The notes beneath the pieces are model-generated. The model did not search any database. It saw nothing but the letters and a program-made list of their open reading frames with translations, and was not told the origin of the DNA. A program made the translations under genes and the position numbers. This document shows, piece by piece, positions 7,064 to 13,233 of a stretch of DNA of 13,563 nt (position 1 is its first letter; the number at the start of each line of letters is the position of its first letter). Source of the DNA: an uncultured Oscillospiraceae bacterium (GTDB lineage: Bacteria; Bacillota; Clostridia; Oscillospirales; Acutalibacteraceae); contig URNF01000044.1 of NCBI GenBank assembly GCA_900549155.1, forward strand, positions 1 to 13,563, in the 5' to 3' direction.

Positions 7064-8016
7064 AGGTCATGATGATCGGCTGCGGCAGATGGGGCTCGCT
7101 CATCGCGTGGTATCTTTCCACCCTTTCTCACGAGGTGACGCTGTACGGACGGGAAAGCTCTGCCAACATGCAGCGGTTTTTGCGGGAGCGGAAAAACGAT
7201 CTGCTGACACTGCCGCCGTCGGTGACGCTGACGACGGAGCTTGCGGCGGCAAAGGACGCCGAGGTGATCCTCATTTCCGTTCCGGCGCAGTCGCTGCGGG
7301 GGCTTTTGCGGGAGCTCGCGGCGTTTTCGCTGCGGGACAAGACCTTTGTTTTGTGCATGAAGGGCATCGAGGTCGAGACGGGGATGCGCCTGTCCGAGGT
7401 GACTGCCGCCGAGGTGGATCGCTCCAATCACATCGCCGTGTGGCTCGGGCCCGGGCATGTGCAGGATTTTTATGCCGGCATTCCCAACTGCATGGTCATC
7501 GACAGCAGCGAGGACGCGGTGAAATGCCGCCTCATTGATGCGTTTTCCGGCAAGCTCATTCGGTTTTATTACGGCGACGACATGATCGGCAACGAGATCG
7601 GCGCGGCGGCGAAAAACGTGATCGGTATCGCCGCAGGCGTGCTGGACGGGCTGGGGCTGTCCACGCTCAAGGGCGCGCTCATGTCCCGCGGAACGCGCGA
7701 GGTGGCGCGGCTCATCGCCGCCATGGGCGGCAACGAGCGCTCGGCATACGGGCTTTGCCATCTCGGCGACTATGAAGCGACGCTGTTTTCCCCCTACAGT
7801 CACAACCGCGCCTATGGCGAAAGCCTCATCACCGGCGCCCCGATGACAAAGCTCGCCGAGGGGCATCCGACGGCGGCGGCGCTGCATCGGCTGGCGGCGG
7901 AAAACGGCGTCGAAATGCCGATCGTTGCCGCGGTCTACAGCATTTTGTATGAGGGTGCCGAGCCGAAAGCGGCGGTCGCCCGCCTTTTTGAACGCCGCCA
8001 GGGACAGGAGTTTTGA
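7060..8016 (+). CDS. gpsA: NAD(P)+-dependent glycerol-3-phosphate dehydrogenase
   Basis: GpsA reduces dihydroxyacetone phosphate to sn-glycerol-3-phosphate, the phospholipid backbone, in the cytoplasm. The 318-residue protein has an N-terminal Rossmann motif GCGRWG (7-12), the conserved CMKGIE region (99-104), catalytic Lys185 in GAAAKNVIGIAAGVLDGLGL, and GLCHLGDYEATLFSPYSHNR (231-250), corresponding to the usual GLxGLGDLxxTCxSxxSRNR. That last motif and GPGHVQDFYAG (130-140; usually GPSHAEEVxxG) deviate from textbook GpsA, so it may be a divergent clade. The true start is ATG 7060, which overlaps the previous stop (ATGA) with AAAGGAG upstream; a longer frame back to 6958 only shadows the HAD gene. 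PlsY, a common gpsA neighbour, is absent. Confidence 0.88.
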   Translation: MKVMMIGCGRWGSLIAWYLSTLSHEVTLYGRESSANMQRFLRERKNDLLTLPPSVTLTTELAAAKDAEVILISVPAQSLRGLLRELAAFSLRDKTFVLCMKGIEVETGMRLSEVTAAEVDRSNHIAVWLGPGHVQDFYAGIPNCMVIDSSEDAVKCRLIDAFSGKLIRFYYGDDMIGNEIGAAAKNVIGIAAGVLDGLGLSTLKGALMSRGTREVARLIAAMGGNERSAYGLCHLGDYEATLFSPYSHNRAYGESLITGAPMTKLAEGHPTAAALHRLAAENGVEMPIVAAVYSILYEGAEPKAAVARLFERRQGQEF

Positions 8017-8018
8017 CG

Positions 8019-8945
8019 ATGGAAACGGTCGGTCGCTTTGCCCCGACGCCGTCGGGCAGGCTGCACCTCGGCAATGTGCTGTGCGCGCTGCTTTCGTGGC
8101 TTTCCGCGAAGAAGCAGGGCGGACGGGTGCTGCTGCGCATTGAGGATCTCGACACCGCCCGCTGCGGTGGGACGCTGACAGAAAAGCTATTGGACGATCT
8201 TGCCTTTTTGGGGCTGCGCTTTGACGGCGGCTATGAGCCGGAAAGCTATCAGAGCCGCCGCACGGCGGTGTATGAAGCCTGTTTTGAGAAGCTGCGCGCG
8301 GCGGGGCTTTTGTATCCCTGCTATTGCTCCCGTGCCCAGCTGCACGCGGCGACCGCACCCCATGCCGCCGACGGACAGGCGGTGTATGACGGGCATTGCC
8401 GCCGCTATCTGCACGGCGAGACGCCGCCTGCGGGCAAAGCGCCCGCCTGGCGGTTGACCGTGCCGGATGAAACGGTGCGCTTCACCGACGGACTGCAGGG
8501 GGACTATGCGGAAAACTTAAAAACCGCCTGCGGCGATTTTTTGGTGCGGCGGGCGGACGGCGTGTTTGCCTATCAGCTTGCCGTGGTGGCGGACGACGCG
8601 CTCACGGGCGTGAACGAGGTGGTGCGCGGCAGGGATCTTCTGTCCTCTACCCCGCGCCAGCTGTATCTCTATCGGCTGCTGCACTTCACCCCGCCGCGGT
8701 TTTATCACATTCCGCTGCTGCTCGATGCACACGGCAACCGGCTTTCAAAGCGCGACGGCGCGCTCGACATGGGCGCGCTGCGGGAGCGCTTTTCCTCGCC
8801 TGAGCCCCTCATCGGGCTGTTGGCGCTGACGCTGGGACTTGTCGATCACTATACCCCGCTGACGGCAGAAGCGCTTTTGCCGCGCTTTGAATGGTCGCGC
8901 ATCCCGAGAAACGATCTGCGTCTGGCGGACGTGCCATTCTTTTGA
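8019..8945 (+). CDS. gluQ: Glutamyl-Q tRNA(Asp) synthetase (GluRS paralogue without anticodon domain)
   Basis: GluQ-RS activates glutamate and attaches it to the queuosine at position 34 of tRNA(Asp). The 308 residues match this truncated class-I synthetase: APTPSGRLHLGN (8-19, HIGH-type motif), IEDLDTAR (41-48), a zinc site of the CxC...YxxxC form (Cys101, Cys103, Tyr123, Cys127), and RLSKRD (241-246, KMSKS-type). It stops after the catalytic part, without the anticodon-binding domain of full GluRS. ATG 8019 is 2 bases after the gpsA stop, with AGGAG 8 bases upstream; an in-frame TTG at 8013 is too close to it. It is the last gene of the operon, followed directly by a terminator. Its role predicts a queuosine pathway in the same genome. 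Confidence 0.9.
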   Translation: METVGRFAPTPSGRLHLGNVLCALLSWLSAKKQGGRVLLRIEDLDTARCGGTLTEKLLDDLAFLGLRFDGGYEPESYQSRRTAVYEACFEKLRAAGLLYPCYCSRAQLHAATAPHAADGQAVYDGHCRRYLHGETPPAGKAPAWRLTVPDETVRFTDGLQGDYAENLKTACGDFLVRRADGVFAYQLAVVADDALTGVNEVVRGRDLLSSTPRQLYLYRLLHFTPPRFYHIPLLLDAHGNRLSKRDGALDMGALRERFSSPEPLIGLLALTLGLVDHYTPLTAEALLPRFEWSRIPRNDLRLADVPFF

Positions 8946-8983
8946 AAAAATCCCGCCTTGGCATTGCCAAGGCGGGATTTTTT
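8945..8983. terminator. Bidirectional intrinsic terminator between gluQ and the KilA-N pseudogene
   Basis: An uninterrupted inverted repeat pairs AAAAAATCCCGCCTTGGC (8945-8962) with its exact complement (8966-8983) over an ATT loop. The GC-rich stem has A-runs and T-runs on both sides, so it can stop transcripts from either direction. It starts at the last base of the gluQ stop codon and ends 4 bases before the KilA-N pseudogene's stop codon. Confidence 0.95.
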
Positions 8984-8987
8984 GCGC

Positions 8988-9789
8988 TTATTTAAGCAGT
9001 TTTTTATTTGCGACTTCACCAAGCACGGTAATTTGATGAATGGCAATCTTGTTTAGTTTTTCCGGCCTTTCCGATTGGGGGACGCCCTCACCGATGAGAA
9101 CGGCGTTAATATTTTCTAAGTTTGAAAGGCAGATCAGTTCATTTATCGAAGCAAAGTCACGGATATTTCCTTTTTTGTCCGGGTTCTCATCCCGCCATTG
9201 TTTTGCGGTCTTTCCAAACAGAGCAACATTCAGAACATCGGCTTCATCGGCATATACGAAGGAAATCTGTTTTTGGGACAGTTCTTTCGGTATCAAATTA
9301 TGTTTAATCGCGTCTGTATGGATATGGCAATTGATCTTTGCCGATTCTCTTTTGGCAGACCATCCGATTTGCTTTTATTCATCGGCTTTAAGCCGTTGGA
9401 ATTCTTTGACAACATATATTTTGAATTGGGGACTGATCCACATAGCAAATTCAAAAGCAATGTCCTCGTGTGCATAGGTGCCGCCATATCTGCCGGATTT
9501 TGCCGAGATGGAAACAGCGTTTGTTTTTTTTGCGAATTCCTTGACGCTTATCTTAAAGCTGTTAAGCCCCCGCTTTCTTTATGATTTCTTCAAAGCCGTC
9601 AAGGTTAAAATTGGGATTGTAAACATTTTCCCAAGTGCCGATATATGCGAGCGTGCTGCGGTTTCTCAGCCGGTCCGTCACAAAGAATTCTCCGTCTTTG
9701 GCTTTAGGCATGTCTGTGATACAGATATAATCCGCGTTATTACGGGACACCACATTGATCTCAGTACCGTTCACATGGATTTTGTTCAT
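8988..9789 (-). pseudogene. KilA-N domain protein, broken by one frameshift and one nonsense codon
   Basis: The intact form would be about 266 residues. The N-terminal frame (9562-9789) reads LRNRSTLAYIGTWENVYNPN and ends early at EIIKKAGA. A one-base excess in a five-G run near 9571-9575 explains this: dropping one G restores LNSFKISVKEFAKKTNAVS, GGTYAHEDIAFEFAMWIS and FKIYVVKEFQRLKADE. An in-frame TAA near 9378 then replaces an expected Gln or similar codon, and the same frame resumes as KQIGWSAKRESAKINCHIHT and the conserved C-terminus (DVLNVALFGKTAKQW, INELICLSNLENINAV) to 8988. KilA-N proteins are DNA-binding, common in phages and mobile regions, of mostly unknown role. GGGAG precedes the ATG. 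Two independent lesions argue for decay rather than one sequencing error. The region is more AT-rich than its neighbours. Confidence 0.88.
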
Positions 9790-9909
9790 GCTCTTCTCCC
9801 GTCCGATTACGGCGAATTCGCCATAATTAAAAGCAGATACCCTGCAATCAGTGTATCACAAATCTTTGGGATAGTCGCCTCATCTATATCAAGTTCGTAA
9901 TTTTAAAAA
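9790..9909 (-). other. AT-rich intergenic stretch with short ORF remnant and 12-bp palindrome
   Basis: Between the ATPase stop and the KilA-N start there is no full gene. A 31-codon open stretch (9807-9902, minus) reads NYELDIDEATIPKICDTLIA and ends MANSP at a stop; it has no start codon with a ribosome binding site and may be the tail of a lost gene. GGCGAATTCGCC (9811-9822) is a perfect palindrome about 22 bases before the KilA-N ATG and could be an operator. No convincing promoter is visible. Confidence 0.35.
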
Positions 9910-10635
9910 CTAATCTTCTCCGAAAAGGTGGCGGAGTACGTTGTCGCGGTTGTTGATAAAGTCCTTCATCACTTGATAGTTTTCTGTTTCGGTATAGGCC
10001 TTTTTGCAGATGCCGTCCTTTGAAAATTCCCATATGTCGGCGTGCGGAAAGGACAAAACGATCGGGGAATGGGTGGCAATGAGAAACTGGGAGTTCTTGT
10101 CCACCAGCCGCCGTATCTCTAACAGCAGTGTCATTTGCCGTATCGGGGACAGCGCCGCCTCCGGCTCGTCCAAAATATACAAACCGTTTCCCCTGAACCG
10201 GTTTTGCACCAGCGCCAGAAAGCTCTCGCCGTGTGACTGCTCGTGTAAAGACCGACCGCCGTAGCCGTCGAGACAGATGTCGTTTTTCAGAATGTCGGTG
10301 GCGACATTGTAAAAGCTTTCTGCGCGCAGAAAAAAGCTGTCCCTTTCATATGCCGCTTTGGACACCGATAGATATTCATGCAGCGGCGACTCGGTACGGC
10401 AGGTCGAAAAATTAAAATTGCGTGAGCCACCCTCTGCATTCAGTTCGCTCAAAACGGCGATCGCTTCCAAAAGCGTGGATTTTCCCGTTCCGTTTTCTCC
10501 GACAAAAAAGGTGACGGGAGAGGACAGCGGGAGACGGCGCATGTCTTGCAGATGTTTTATGGCGGGAATGTTTTGCAGATAGGAATTCTGCGGGATTTCC
10601 CCTTGCAGCGAAACACCGGAAATATATAAGCGCAT
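9910..10635 (-). CDS. Stand-alone AAA/ABC-like ATPase, COG3910 type
   Basis: This 241-residue soluble protein has an ABC/SMC-like nucleotide-binding fold: Walker A GENGTGKS (46-53), signature-like SHGES (134-138), Walker B LYILDEPEAAL (152-162) and a switch His189 in IATHSP. PVTFFVGENGTGKSTLLEAI, FFLRAESFYNVATD and YGGRSLHEQSHGESFLAL are characteristic of the predicted-ATPase group COG3910, whose biological role is not established. No membrane or nuclease domain is present and no partner gene lies beside it. Start 10635 is chosen over ATG 10653: GGGGGGTG lies 6 bases before it, and the promoter at 10656-10684 would start transcription near 10649, inside the longer frame. It looks intact, unlike its downstream neighbour. 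A defence or DNA-repair role is possible but unsupported. Confidence 0.9.
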   Translation of the reverse strand: MRLYISGVSLQGEIPQNSYLQNIPAIKHLQDMRRLPLSSPVTFFVGENGTGKSTLLEAIAVLSELNAEGGSRNFNFSTCRTESPLHEYLSVSKAAYERDSFFLRAESFYNVATDILKNDICLDGYGGRSLHEQSHGESFLALVQNRFRGNGLYILDEPEAALSPIRQMTLLLEIRRLVDKNSQFLIATHSPIVLSFPHADIWEFSKDGICKKAYTETENYQVMKDFINNRDNVLRHLFGED

Positions 10636-10655
10636 GCTTTCACCCCCCTGCATAT

Positions 10656-10684
10656 ATTAAAGCATAAAAAGGAGTCATTTTCAA
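10656..10684 (-). promoter_or_regulatory. Promoter of the COG3910 ATPase gene
   Basis: On the minus strand TTGAAA (10679-10684) and TTTAAT (10656-10661) are separated by 17 bases. The predicted transcript start (about 10649) leaves a leader of roughly 14 bases containing the G-rich ribosome binding site, and rules out the ATG at 10651-10653 as start. Confidence 0.6.
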
Positions 10685-10717
10685 CAGACATACACAGTAT
10701 ACATGTTTTAATGAGAC

Positions 10718-10755
10718 AAAAACGTCGCATGAAAGCCTTCGTGTGACGTTTTTTT
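10718..10755. terminator. Orphan terminator-like hairpin
   Basis: AAAAACGTCGCATGAA (10718-10733) pairs with TTCGTGTGACGTTTTT (10738-10753) over an AGCC loop; the only non-Watson-Crick positions are two G-T pairs. T7 follows in the plus direction (10749-10755) and T5 in the minus direction, so it resembles a bidirectional terminator. Yet no gene ends here: both flanking genes point away from it. It could insulate two divergent units or end an unseen short transcript. Confidence 0.6.
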
Positions 10756-10758
10756 CGT

Positions 10759-10808
10759 ATTTTACCATAGCTCTGTCCGAATTTTACAGGGATTTACCGA
10801 ATTTTACC
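10759..10808 (+). repeat. Cluster of four ATTTTACC-like repeats upstream of the holin-like gene
   Basis: ATTTTACC occurs at 10759-10766 and 10801-10808, with close variants ATTTTACA (10781-10788) and ATTTACC (10792-10798). Starts are 22, 11 and 9 bases apart, near multiples of a DNA helical turn, and the last two are preceded by CCGA or followed by CG. A TATAAAA follows at 10810. The set could be a binding array for a regulator of the plus-strand unit, or simply AT-rich sequence; no -35 box fits cleanly. Confidence 0.4.
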
Positions 10809-10830
10809 GTATAAAACCAAACTATACCAA

Positions 10831-10859
10831 TTCCATTTTTCGCCGGGGTTCGCTATGAT
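10831..10859 (+). promoter_or_regulatory. Weak candidate promoter of the holin-like gene
   Basis: TATGAT (10854-10859) is a fair -10 box with TTCCAT (10831-10836) 17 bases before it; the -35 match is poor, so an activator or another start may be used. TATACC at 10823 and TATAAA at 10810 are alternative -10 boxes. The leader to ATG 10925 also has a CTGCG/CGCAG hairpin (10890-10909) just before the ribosome binding site. Confidence 0.25.
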
Positions 10860-10924
10860 TATCTTGCAAGGCACACGAGGGTATCCCCGCTGCGACAAGT
10901 TCCCCGCAGAAGAAAGGAGAAGTC

Positions 10925-11269
10925 ATGAATGTCTTTGTACGGTTTCTTAACGAGTACGGCACGGCGATCCTGTATGCGGCGGCAACTGCTTTGGTCGGTG
11001 CGGCGGGGGTCACACGCAAGCATCTGTGGAAGCGGCGCACGCGGGATCGGAGAAAGAAAAAGGTGGTCAAGCAATGCACGCAGGCGGTTGACACGGTGTA
11101 CAGCAAGCTGTCCGAACGGGAACGCGACCGCAAGACGGTGAAAGCGGTCGAGGAAACGCTGGCGGACGAGGGGATCAGCATGGCGAAGGTGGAAACGCTT
11201 TTGCACATCGGGGAAGAACGGGACAGGGAAGCAAAGCGAACGGTGACAGCAAATGCAGACAGTGCATAG
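10925..11269 (+). CDS. Phage LLH-type holin-like small membrane protein
   Basis: This 114-residue protein has one hydrophobic segment (about residues 12-30, AILYAAATALVGAAGV) followed at once by a very basic stretch (RKHLWKRRTRDRRKKK), predicting the C-terminus in the cytoplasm. The rest is charged and helical: VVKQCTQAVDTVYSKLSERE, then VEETLADEGISMAKVETLLH. That order (one TM segment, then a short helix pair with an 'EKGI' turn) resembles the Phage_holin_LLH family (PF09682). True holins of this type release lysins, but no endolysin or phage structural gene is nearby, so it is either a relic or a domesticated membrane protein. AAAGGAG sits 7 bases before the ATG. The next gene starts 9 bases after its stop. 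Confidence 0.7.
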   Translation: MNVFVRFLNEYGTAILYAAATALVGAAGVTRKHLWKRRTRDRRKKKVVKQCTQAVDTVYSKLSERERDRKTVKAVEETLADEGISMAKVETLLHIGEERDREAKRTVTANADSA

Positions 11270-11278
11270 AGGTGGGAA

Positions 11279-11515
11279 ATGGGGATTTTGTATCGCGTGA
11301 AGACGGATCGTGTGTGGGATGAATGCGGAGCGGCGTTTACGGTCTATGGGGTGACGGCGTACACGGCGGCGGGAGAGATCCTGTGCGCCGTCCCCGACCT
11401 GTTCTTTGACAGGAAAAGGGCGGCGGCGTTTGTCCGCCTGTGCCGCAGCGAGCAGCCGCAGCCGTGGGCGCTTTTGGAATTTGCAGAAGATGCGCTGGCG
11501 GCGCAGTACGGGTGA
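11279..11515 (+). CDS. Small conserved-looking protein of unknown function (possibly DUF6514-like)
   Basis: This 78-residue soluble protein is read from an ATG preceded by GAGGTGG, 9 bases after the holin-like gene, so the two form an operon. It reads as a compact fold: a beta-rich N-terminal half (ILYRVKTDRVWD, FTVYGVTAYTAAGEILCAVP), then DLFFDRKRAAAFVRLCRSEQ and a C-terminal helix ending EDALAAQYG. The pattern 'YGV...GEI...VPDL..DR..A..FV.LC' recalls short clostridial proteins grouped as DUF6514, but I recall this only loosely. There are no membrane segments, cysteine pairs or catalytic motifs. Its stop codon lies inside a strong hairpin (11497-11528). Confidence 0.7.
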   Translation: MGILYRVKTDRVWDECGAAFTVYGVTAYTAAGEILCAVPDLFFDRKRAAAFVRLCRSEQPQPWALLEFAEDALAAQYG

Positions 11516-11528
11516 ACCCGTCGCCGCC
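11497..11528. terminator. Hairpin spanning the end of the small gene, between convergent units
   Basis: GGCGGCG (11497-11503) pairs with CGCCGCC (11522-11528), and ACGGGT (11508-11513) with ACCCGT (11516-11521), with a 4-base CAGT bulge and a very small loop. It includes the TGA stop (11513-11515). No T-run follows on either strand, so it may act as a weak terminator or an mRNA 3'-end stabiliser rather than a classical terminator. Confidence 0.4.
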
Positions 11529-11540
11529 CTGCTCTAAGGT

Positions 11541-12749
11541 TCAGATATAGTCCGAAATGTACGGCATTTCGTGCAGAATGGTATCGTCCAGCAGCCTCAC
11601 GGTGTCTTTGTCTGCTTCGATCCTGCCCATCCGATACAGCTTTGCTGCGGTCTTATATCCCAAAAGCAGGGTCGTCAGGGTGGCGATCGACAGCTTCACC
11701 CGGTTGTGGCTGACGGTGTTGACGACCGCACATTCCCCACGGTGGAAATGCACCGTGACCGCGCGGTTGTTGTGCGCAAAAAAGGGATCGTCAACGACAA
11801 AGGTAAACACGGCGTTTTCCGCCGTCGGGTCGCAGTGATATTTTTGAAAGAACTGCTCAACATCCACGATACGCCCCATGATATACGGGCGGATCGTTTC
11901 GCGGATGTCGCCGTCTTCCAATTCAAACGCGATAGGCTCGCTCGAATACGAGCTGCCCCGCACCTCGTCGATCATGGAATCGTGCGCCCGAATGAACTCC
12001 CAAAGCCCCGCCTGCGCTTCGCGGGTGAGATAGATCATTTCCTTGATGTGCATGATGTCGTTTTTGATGAGGTACACCATATAGCCGCACGGTCGCTCGT
12101 TTGTGTCATAATAAATTGCGACAACGGTGTCGTCCTCATCCCAGCGCCAATATTCTTCCCACGCCAAAGCGTTTCGAAACAGGCAGCCGTGCGTCACGGC
12201 GGCGAACTGGGCGTGCAGATTGCGGAAATCCTCGTTTTCCCAGTCGACGCGACGCACAAAGCCCGGCGCGGACGCTTTCACGGGGATCTGGCGATCCTTG
12301 ACGGAATAGGTGATCTTGTTCGAAATGATTTCCCAGCCCATTTTGCGATACAGCGGGATCGAATAGGGAAACAAAAGCGCCAGGGACTGATTTTTTTGCC
12401 GCATATGTTCGAGACTCTTTTGCATCAGCCGTTTCATCAGTCCGTGTCCCGTATATTCCGGATAGGTGCACACGCTGGTGACAAACCCCACGGGATAAAC
12501 GGCGTTATAGACGTTCATTTTCAGCGGATAGACGGCGATCTGCGACACCAGCGCGTCCCCGTCAAAGCAGCCCAACACATCCGCACGTTCCAGGATCGGG
12601 AATTTGGACTGCTTGATCTCGTCGCCGCGCCACCCGCTGAGGGCAAGATCCTGCTCCGTGATCTGAAAGGCATAGCGCAAAAGGGAGTTGTATTGTTCAA
12701 GGTCGTCCGTTTTCAGATAGCGTATGTCATATGTCTTATTTTGCATCAT
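11541..12749 (-). CDS. Eis-type GNAT N-acetyltransferase with SCP2-like C-terminal domain
   Basis: This 402-residue protein has the architecture of COG4552/Eis: an N-terminal GNAT domain with VTSVCTYPEYTGHGLMKRLM (90-109, acetyl-CoA binding), then LLFPYSIPLYRKMGWE (125-140), a second GNAT-like domain, and a C-terminal sterol-carrier-like part ending EMPYISDYI. Eis enzymes transfer acetyl groups to amines; mycobacterial Eis acetylates aminoglycosides, but most clostridial homologues have unknown substrates, so resistance should not be assumed. The pyrophosphate loop is YTGHG instead of the common RRRGIG. ATG 12749 (of a double ATG) is chosen because GGAG lies 7 bases upstream; a longer frame to 12899 merely shadows the regulator. 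The start overlaps the regulator's end by 14 bases, so the two are co-expressed. Confidence 0.85.
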   Translation of the reverse strand: MMQNKTYDIRYLKTDDLEQYNSLLRYAFQITEQDLALSGWRGDEIKQSKFPILERADVLGCFDGDALVSQIAVYPLKMNVYNAVYPVGFVTSVCTYPEYTGHGLMKRLMQKSLEHMRQKNQSLALLFPYSIPLYRKMGWEIISNKITYSVKDRQIPVKASAPGFVRRVDWENEDFRNLHAQFAAVTHGCLFRNALAWEEYWRWDEDDTVVAIYYDTNERPCGYMVYLIKNDIMHIKEMIYLTREAQAGLWEFIRAHDSMIDEVRGSSYSSEPIAFELEDGDIRETIRPYIMGRIVDVEQFFQKYHCDPTAENAVFTFVVDDPFFAHNNRAVTVHFHRGECAVVNTVSHNRVKLSIATLTTLLLGYKTAAKLYRMGRIEADKDTVRLLDDTILHEMPYISDYI

Positions 12750-13203
12750 CGTGTTCTCCGTTTCCTTTTTCCTGTAACAGCTGTTCTTCCAATGTGTCCA
12801 CAAACAGTGAGAGGGCATCGACAAACGCGCCGCCATAGCGGTCGACGGCTTTTGTAAAGGCTTCCTGCTCGGCGGAAAACAGTCTGTCCATCCACGCACT
12901 TGTATATTTCCTGCCCTTCTCTGTGATCAGCAGGATCTTTTCTTTTGCGCGGACGCCTTTTTCGAGGCGGATATAGCCGTTCTCGGCATATTCTTTGACA
13001 ATGGTGTTGAGCGTCGAGCGGGGGATCATCCACTCGTCGCAGATCTCCTTTTGCGAGTGCGGCTTGCCGTCGCTCAAAGCATAGAAAAGTCCGAGCGCAT
13101 TTTCCGTGATGCCGATGCGCTTTGCAAAGCGGTAATAGATCCCGTCTGTTCGATTGACGTCGGTCAGGATCCTGCGGACGGTGCTGTTTCCCGAATGCTG
13201 CAT
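12736..13203 (-). CDS. MarR-family transcriptional regulator
   Basis: The 155-residue protein has a winged-helix DNA-binding core: helices in ITENALGLFYALSDG (31-46), the helix-turn-helix SQKEICDEWMIPRSTLNTIV (50-69), and a wing around RLEKGVRAKEKILLITEKG (79-97), followed by long dimerisation helices (AWMDRLFSAEQEAFTKAV). This is the MarR/DUF-like dimer layout; MarR proteins repress neighbours until a ligand binds. ATG 13203 is preferred over a longer frame to 13281 because GGGAGGG sits 5 bases upstream and the promoter lies inside the longer frame. It probably controls itself and the overlapping Eis-type gene. The ligand is unknown. Confidence 0.88.
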   Translation of the reverse strand: MQHSGNSTVRRILTDVNRTDGIYYRFAKRIGITENALGLFYALSDGKPHSQKEICDEWMIPRSTLNTIVKEYAENGYIRLEKGVRAKEKILLITEKGRKYTSAWMDRLFSAEQEAFTKAVDRYGGAFVDALSLFVDTLEEQLLQEKGNGEHDDAK

Positions 13204-13233
13204 AATGCCCTCCCTGCGGTGTTGTATGAGTAT

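Noticed and set aside
6889..8358. 489-codon open frame on the minus strand
   Set aside because: Antisense shadow of the HAD, gpsA and gluQ genes, all of which carry conserved motifs.
8945..8983. Long inverted repeat considered as an IS end or attachment site
   Set aside because: The position right after gluQ, GC stem and T-runs on both sides fit a bidirectional terminator; no transposase or integrase is nearby.
10759..10808. Repeats considered as a CRISPR array
   Set aside because: Units are only 7-8 bases, irregularly spaced, with no spacers of uniform length and no cas genes.
10822..11208. Minus-strand frames opposite the holin-like gene
   Set aside because: Arg- and Ser-rich shadow composition; the plus-strand frame has a strong ribosome binding site and a clear membrane protein layout.
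10925..11515. Holin-like pair considered as part of a resident prophage
   Set aside because: No integrase, capsid, tail, terminase or lysin gene occurs in the window, and both flanks are bacterial-type operons.
11541..12749. Calling the Eis-type gene an aminoglycoside resistance gene
   Set aside because: Family membership alone does not fix the substrate; the acetyl-CoA loop differs and no resistance context is visible.
11571..12857. 428-codon open frame on the plus strand
   Set aside because: Antisense to the Eis-type gene, with shadow-like composition and no start site.
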